DNA of 64,000 bases from Exiguobacterium sp. RIT594 (GTDB lineage Bacteria; Bacillota; Bacilli; Exiguobacteriales; Exiguobacteriaceae). Location: NCBI RefSeq assembly GCF_003339585.1, contig NZ_QPKF01000002.1, positions 62,001-126,000 on the forward strand, written 5' to 3'. The notes under the pieces are model-generated. The model was not told the origin of the DNA, did not search any database, and worked only from the letters and a program-made list of their open reading frames with translations. Position numbers and translations under genes: made by a program. Of the stretch, positions 62,026 to 64,000 are shown one piece after another; position 1 is the stretch's first letter; each line of letters opens with the position of its first letter.

Positions 62026-62439
62026 ATGTTAGGTGGCGTACCGCTTCATCCCCTGCTCGTTCATGCACCGATTGCTCTTTTACTGTTCGCAACACTCTTA
62101 TTACTGTTCAGTTTCAAATGGGTCCAGTTAAAATTATTTGTCCTCATCACGTTATTTGCCGGTCTGCTGTCCGGCGTCGCAGCGTATTTATCGGGTGACG
62201 GGGCAGAAGAATATGCAGAAACCAATCTGAGCAGTGCAACACACGCGGCCATCTCGAATCATGAAAATTTCGCCTTGTTCAGCCTCGTTGCCTTTGGAAT
62301 TGCCTTTGTCCTCCTGTTGCTCGGCTACCGTTCCAACAAAAAAACAATGCTTATGCTAAGCCTGCTCGTCGCAATCGTCGGAAGCGGTTTACTCGCTTAT
62401 ACCGGTCATCTCGGCGGACAAATGGTATACGCCAAATAA
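62026..62439 (+). CDS. DUF2231 membrane protein
   Basis: A 137-residue protein with four transmembrane helices and the DUF2231 pattern: GVPLHPLLVHAPIALLLF near the N-terminus, a His pair in THAAISNHENFAL and GHLGGQMVY at the C-terminus. The conserved helix His residues suggest heme or metal binding, but the family is uncharacterised. AAGGAGG precedes the ATG. It lies 74 nt after the kinase gene behind its own predicted operator. Confidence 0.8.
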   Translation: MLGGVPLHPLLVHAPIALLLFATLLLLFSFKWVQLKLFVLITLFAGLLSGVAAYLSGDGAEEYAETNLSSATHAAISNHENFALFSLVAFGIAFVLLLLGYRSNKKTMLMLSLLVAIVGSGLLAYTGHLGGQMVYAK

Positions 62440-62484
62440 AAAATCCCCTTTCCTCCAAATGATCTATGGAGAAAAGGGGATTTT
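62438..62484. terminator. Bidirectional terminator between DUF2231 and the helicase gene
   Basis: AAAAATCCCCTTT-CTCCA pairs with TGGAG-AAAGGGGATTTT with a 9-nt loop. Confidence 0.87.
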
Positions 62485-62486
62485 CA

Positions 62487-62510
62487 CTTACTTACTTACT
62501 TACTTACTTA
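62487..62510. repeat. Tetranucleotide tandem repeat (CTTA)6
   Basis: Six uninterrupted CTTA units. Read on the minus strand they are (TAAG)6 and begin with the helicase stop codon TAA. The unit gives a stop in all three frames, so length changes would not extend the protein. Confidence 0.9.
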
Positions 62511-63740
62511 TTTATGATGATCACGGCCCGGACGGCGGTTGCTCGAGCGGCGTGTGTTACCGCGGCCTTCCGCCGGTTTTTTCGTTCCTTTGCTTTGATC
62601 GTGCTGTGCACGAATCATTTCATCCGACAGTTCGACGACAATCGGTGTGACTTCGACACCGAGTTCCCGCTCCATATCGCGGAAGCTGCGGCCGTCACGC
62701 GGTGTGACGATTGAAATCGCTACGCCGTCGTTACCGGCACGGCCTGTCCGGCCGATCCGGTGAACGTAACTTTCGGCATCATCCGGTAAATCGTAGTTGA
62801 AGACGTGTGTGACACCTGTGACGTCAAGACCACGTGACGCGACGTCCGTCGCAATCAGGAATGGTGTTTTTCCTTGATAGAACTTCGCCATCGCCTTTTC
62901 ACGTTTCCCTTGCGTCAATCCGCCGTGCAATTCATCCGTCGCATATCCCTGCATCTGTAACTCTTCGTTCAGCTTACTGACGCGGCGTTGTGTCCGGCAG
63001 AAGATGATTGCGGCATACGGACGCATCTCGTCAAGCATCGTCCGGAGTGTCGCTTGTTTCCGGCGATCCGTCGTTTCGACGACGAACTGCTCGATCGCAT
63101 CGACCGTTACTTTTTCAGCCTCGACTTGGACTTCAATCGGATCACGCAAATACGTTTTCGCGAGTTGCTCGACTTTTTCCGGCATCGTTGCTGATAACAT
63201 GACGAACTGACGATCAACCGGTGCTGCTGCGATGATATCTTCGATTTCCGGTAAGAATCCGATTTGCAGCATCTGATCCGCTTCATCCAGGACAAGCGTC
63301 TTCAATTCACTCAAATCAAGTGTTCCGCGACCGACGTGATCCAAAATCCGACCCGGTGTCCCGATGATGATTTGTGGCATGCGACCGAGACGTTGGATTT
63401 GTTTGAAGACATCCTGTCCACCGTATACAGCCAGCGCCCGGATATCTTCCATGTTCCGGATTAACTTGTGTGTTTCATCTGCAATCTGACGTGCGAGTTC
63501 ACGTGTCGGTGCGACGATCAACGCTTGAACCGTTTTGCTCTCTAAATCGATTTGTTCGAGAATTGGCAGAAGAAACGCCAGTGTCTTCCCTGTTCCGGTT
63601 TGCGCTTTTCCTATTAAATCACGACCGGCGAGCAAATGCGGAATCGCCTGCTCTTGAATCGGCGTTGGTTGTTTGATGCCTTGTTTTTGTAATTTCTTGA
63701 CCCATTGTTCTTGAATGTGTAGTGCTTCAAATGTTGACAT
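62508..63740 (-). CDS. DEAD-box ATP-dependent RNA helicase
   Basis: A 410-residue helicase with all core motifs: Q motif (KQPTPIQEQA), I (AQTGTGKT), Ia (PTRELARQ), Ib (TPGRILD), II (DEAD), III (SAT), IV (IIFCRT), V (ATDVASRGLD) and VI (HRIGRTGRAG). A short basic tail (about 370-410; RRSSNRRPGRDHHK) replaces the longer RNA-binding tails of CshA or DbpA-type proteins. It unwinds short RNA duplexes in ribosome assembly, RNA decay or cold adaptation. AGGAGG precedes the ATG. Its leader holds a DnaA-box/hairpin array. Confidence 0.93.
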   Translation of the reverse strand: MSTFEALHIQEQWVKKLQKQGIKQPTPIQEQAIPHLLAGRDLIGKAQTGTGKTLAFLLPILEQIDLESKTVQALIVAPTRELARQIADETHKLIRNMEDIRALAVYGGQDVFKQIQRLGRMPQIIIGTPGRILDHVGRGTLDLSELKTLVLDEADQMLQIGFLPEIEDIIAAAPVDRQFVMLSATMPEKVEQLAKTYLRDPIEVQVEAEKVTVDAIEQFVVETTDRRKQATLRTMLDEMRPYAAIIFCRTQRRVSKLNEELQMQGYATDELHGGLTQGKREKAMAKFYQGKTPFLIATDVASRGLDVTGVTHVFNYDLPDDAESYVHRIGRTGRAGNDGVAISIVTPRDGRSFRDMERELGVEVTPIVVELSDEMIRAQHDQSKGTKKPAEGRGNTRRSSNRRPGRDHHK

Positions 63741-63756
63741 AGTATCCTCCTAAAAA

Positions 63757-63817
63757 TTATCCACAGAAAAAAGCTGTGGATAACCTGCTTCGAATCGACA
63801 AAAACAGTTATCCACAG
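63757..63817. promoter_or_regulatory. Cluster of three perfect DnaA boxes in the helicase leader
   Basis: TTATCCACA at 63757-63765 (plus), TGTGGATAA at 63775-63783 (minus orientation) and TTATCCACA at 63808-63816 (plus). All three match the DnaA consensus and extend to a tenth shared base (TTATCCACAG). On the helicase transcript the same segments can form alternative hairpins. An extended -10 (TGTGTATACT, minus strand ending at 63831) places them in the 5' leader. Confidence 0.78.
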
Positions 63818-63842
63818 CCGTGCTTTTTCTAGTATACACAAT

Positions 63843-64000
63843 TTACGCGTTTGTTGCTTCCTGTTTTAACTTTCGATCGAGTACAAATGTCCCGAATGGA
63901 ATGAACGAAGCGATAAAGGCGATCCCTGCTTTTACAAACGACCAACGGTATTTGAATTTAACGACAGCAAGCCATAGCGCATACATGACGAATAAAACAC
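63843..64000 (-). CDS. DUF3817 (YdzA-like) membrane protein, truncated by the window edge
   Basis: Only the C-terminal 51 residues are present (ending KLKQEATNA), running off the right edge. The visible part has two hydrophobic helices with KFKYRWSFVKAG between and SFIPFGTFVLDRKL near the end, the DUF3817 pattern of small integral membrane proteins. Function unknown. It lies upstream of the helicase on the same strand. Confidence 0.7.
   Translation of the reverse strand, partial: VLFVMYALWLAVVKFKYRWSFVKAGIAFIASFIPFGTFVLDRKLKQEATNA

Overview
The window reads as a chromosomal segment of a low- to mid-GC Gram-positive bacterium of the order Bacillales. Gene content and protein style point to Exiguobacterium or a close relative, but I could not run a search to confirm this. 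Supporting clues are an adeR-ald pair, a sucrose PTS locus with a SacT-type antiterminator, a yerO/swrC-like pair, ykaA-pit, yojF-bshB2 (bacillithiol), queCDEF under a preQ1-I riboswitch, CtaM/DUF420, CbpA and an ABC-F protein very like YfmM. Shine-Dalgarno sites are strong (AGGAGG type) and most genes end in clean Rho-independent terminators. There is no prophage, CRISPR array, rRNA or tRNA. The only mobile element seen is one IS200/IS605-type tnpB unit.

Layout. 1-13.3 kb: DUF485 protein plus acetate symporter, TauE exporter, adeR-ald, TPR protein, polyprenol-kinase-like protein, DUF1836, tubby-like protein, membrane-anchored Mrr-type nuclease, then a PAS histidine kinase translationally coupled to two SDR-family proteins. 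13.4-18.2 kb: KtrB-type K+ channel subunit, tnpB element with a structured 3' RNA, motAB. 18.2-24.0 kb (minus strand): ctaM, flavoprotein disulfide reductase, DUF1499, then a lipoprotein / response regulator / histidine kinase operon. 24.2-30 kb: HAD phosphatase, ung, tagA-like transferase, azoreductase with MarR regulator, a LacI regulator, and an NlpC/P60 hydrolase with two WalR-type boxes. 30-42.4 kb: swrC with TetR, a parS-like site, proC, cbpA, DUF47-pit, pdxK, yojF-bshB2, queCDEF, XRE regulator. 42.6-48.7 kb: sugar uptake, with a glucoside-type PTS, a nuclease-like hydrolase, and sacP-sacT-fructokinase behind a RAT/terminator switch. 48.7-58.2 kb: hydrolases, purine permease, DtpT, an ATP-grasp/lipoprotein/SDR cluster, yfmM. 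58.2-62.4 kb: an exported acidic protein, ApbE and ferric-reductase-like membrane protein diverging from a two-component system and a DUF2231 membrane protein. 62.5-64 kb: DEAD-box helicase with a three-copy DnaA-box array in its leader, and a truncated DUF3817 gene at the edge.

The most interesting signals are mostly non-coding. (1) A 15-bp site matching at 13 of 15 positions lies both upstream of the acidic protein/apbE/ferric-reductase operon and upstream of the DUF2231 gene, flanking the two-component system that may bind it. This gives a small self-contained predicted regulon of membrane redox proteins. (2) Three perfect DnaA boxes also form mutually exclusive RNA hairpins in front of the helicase. 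(3) A near-perfect 16-bp parS sequence lies outside any gene. (4) Two tandem perfect WalR boxes precede a peptidoglycan hydrolase. (5) sacT appears to start at CTG.
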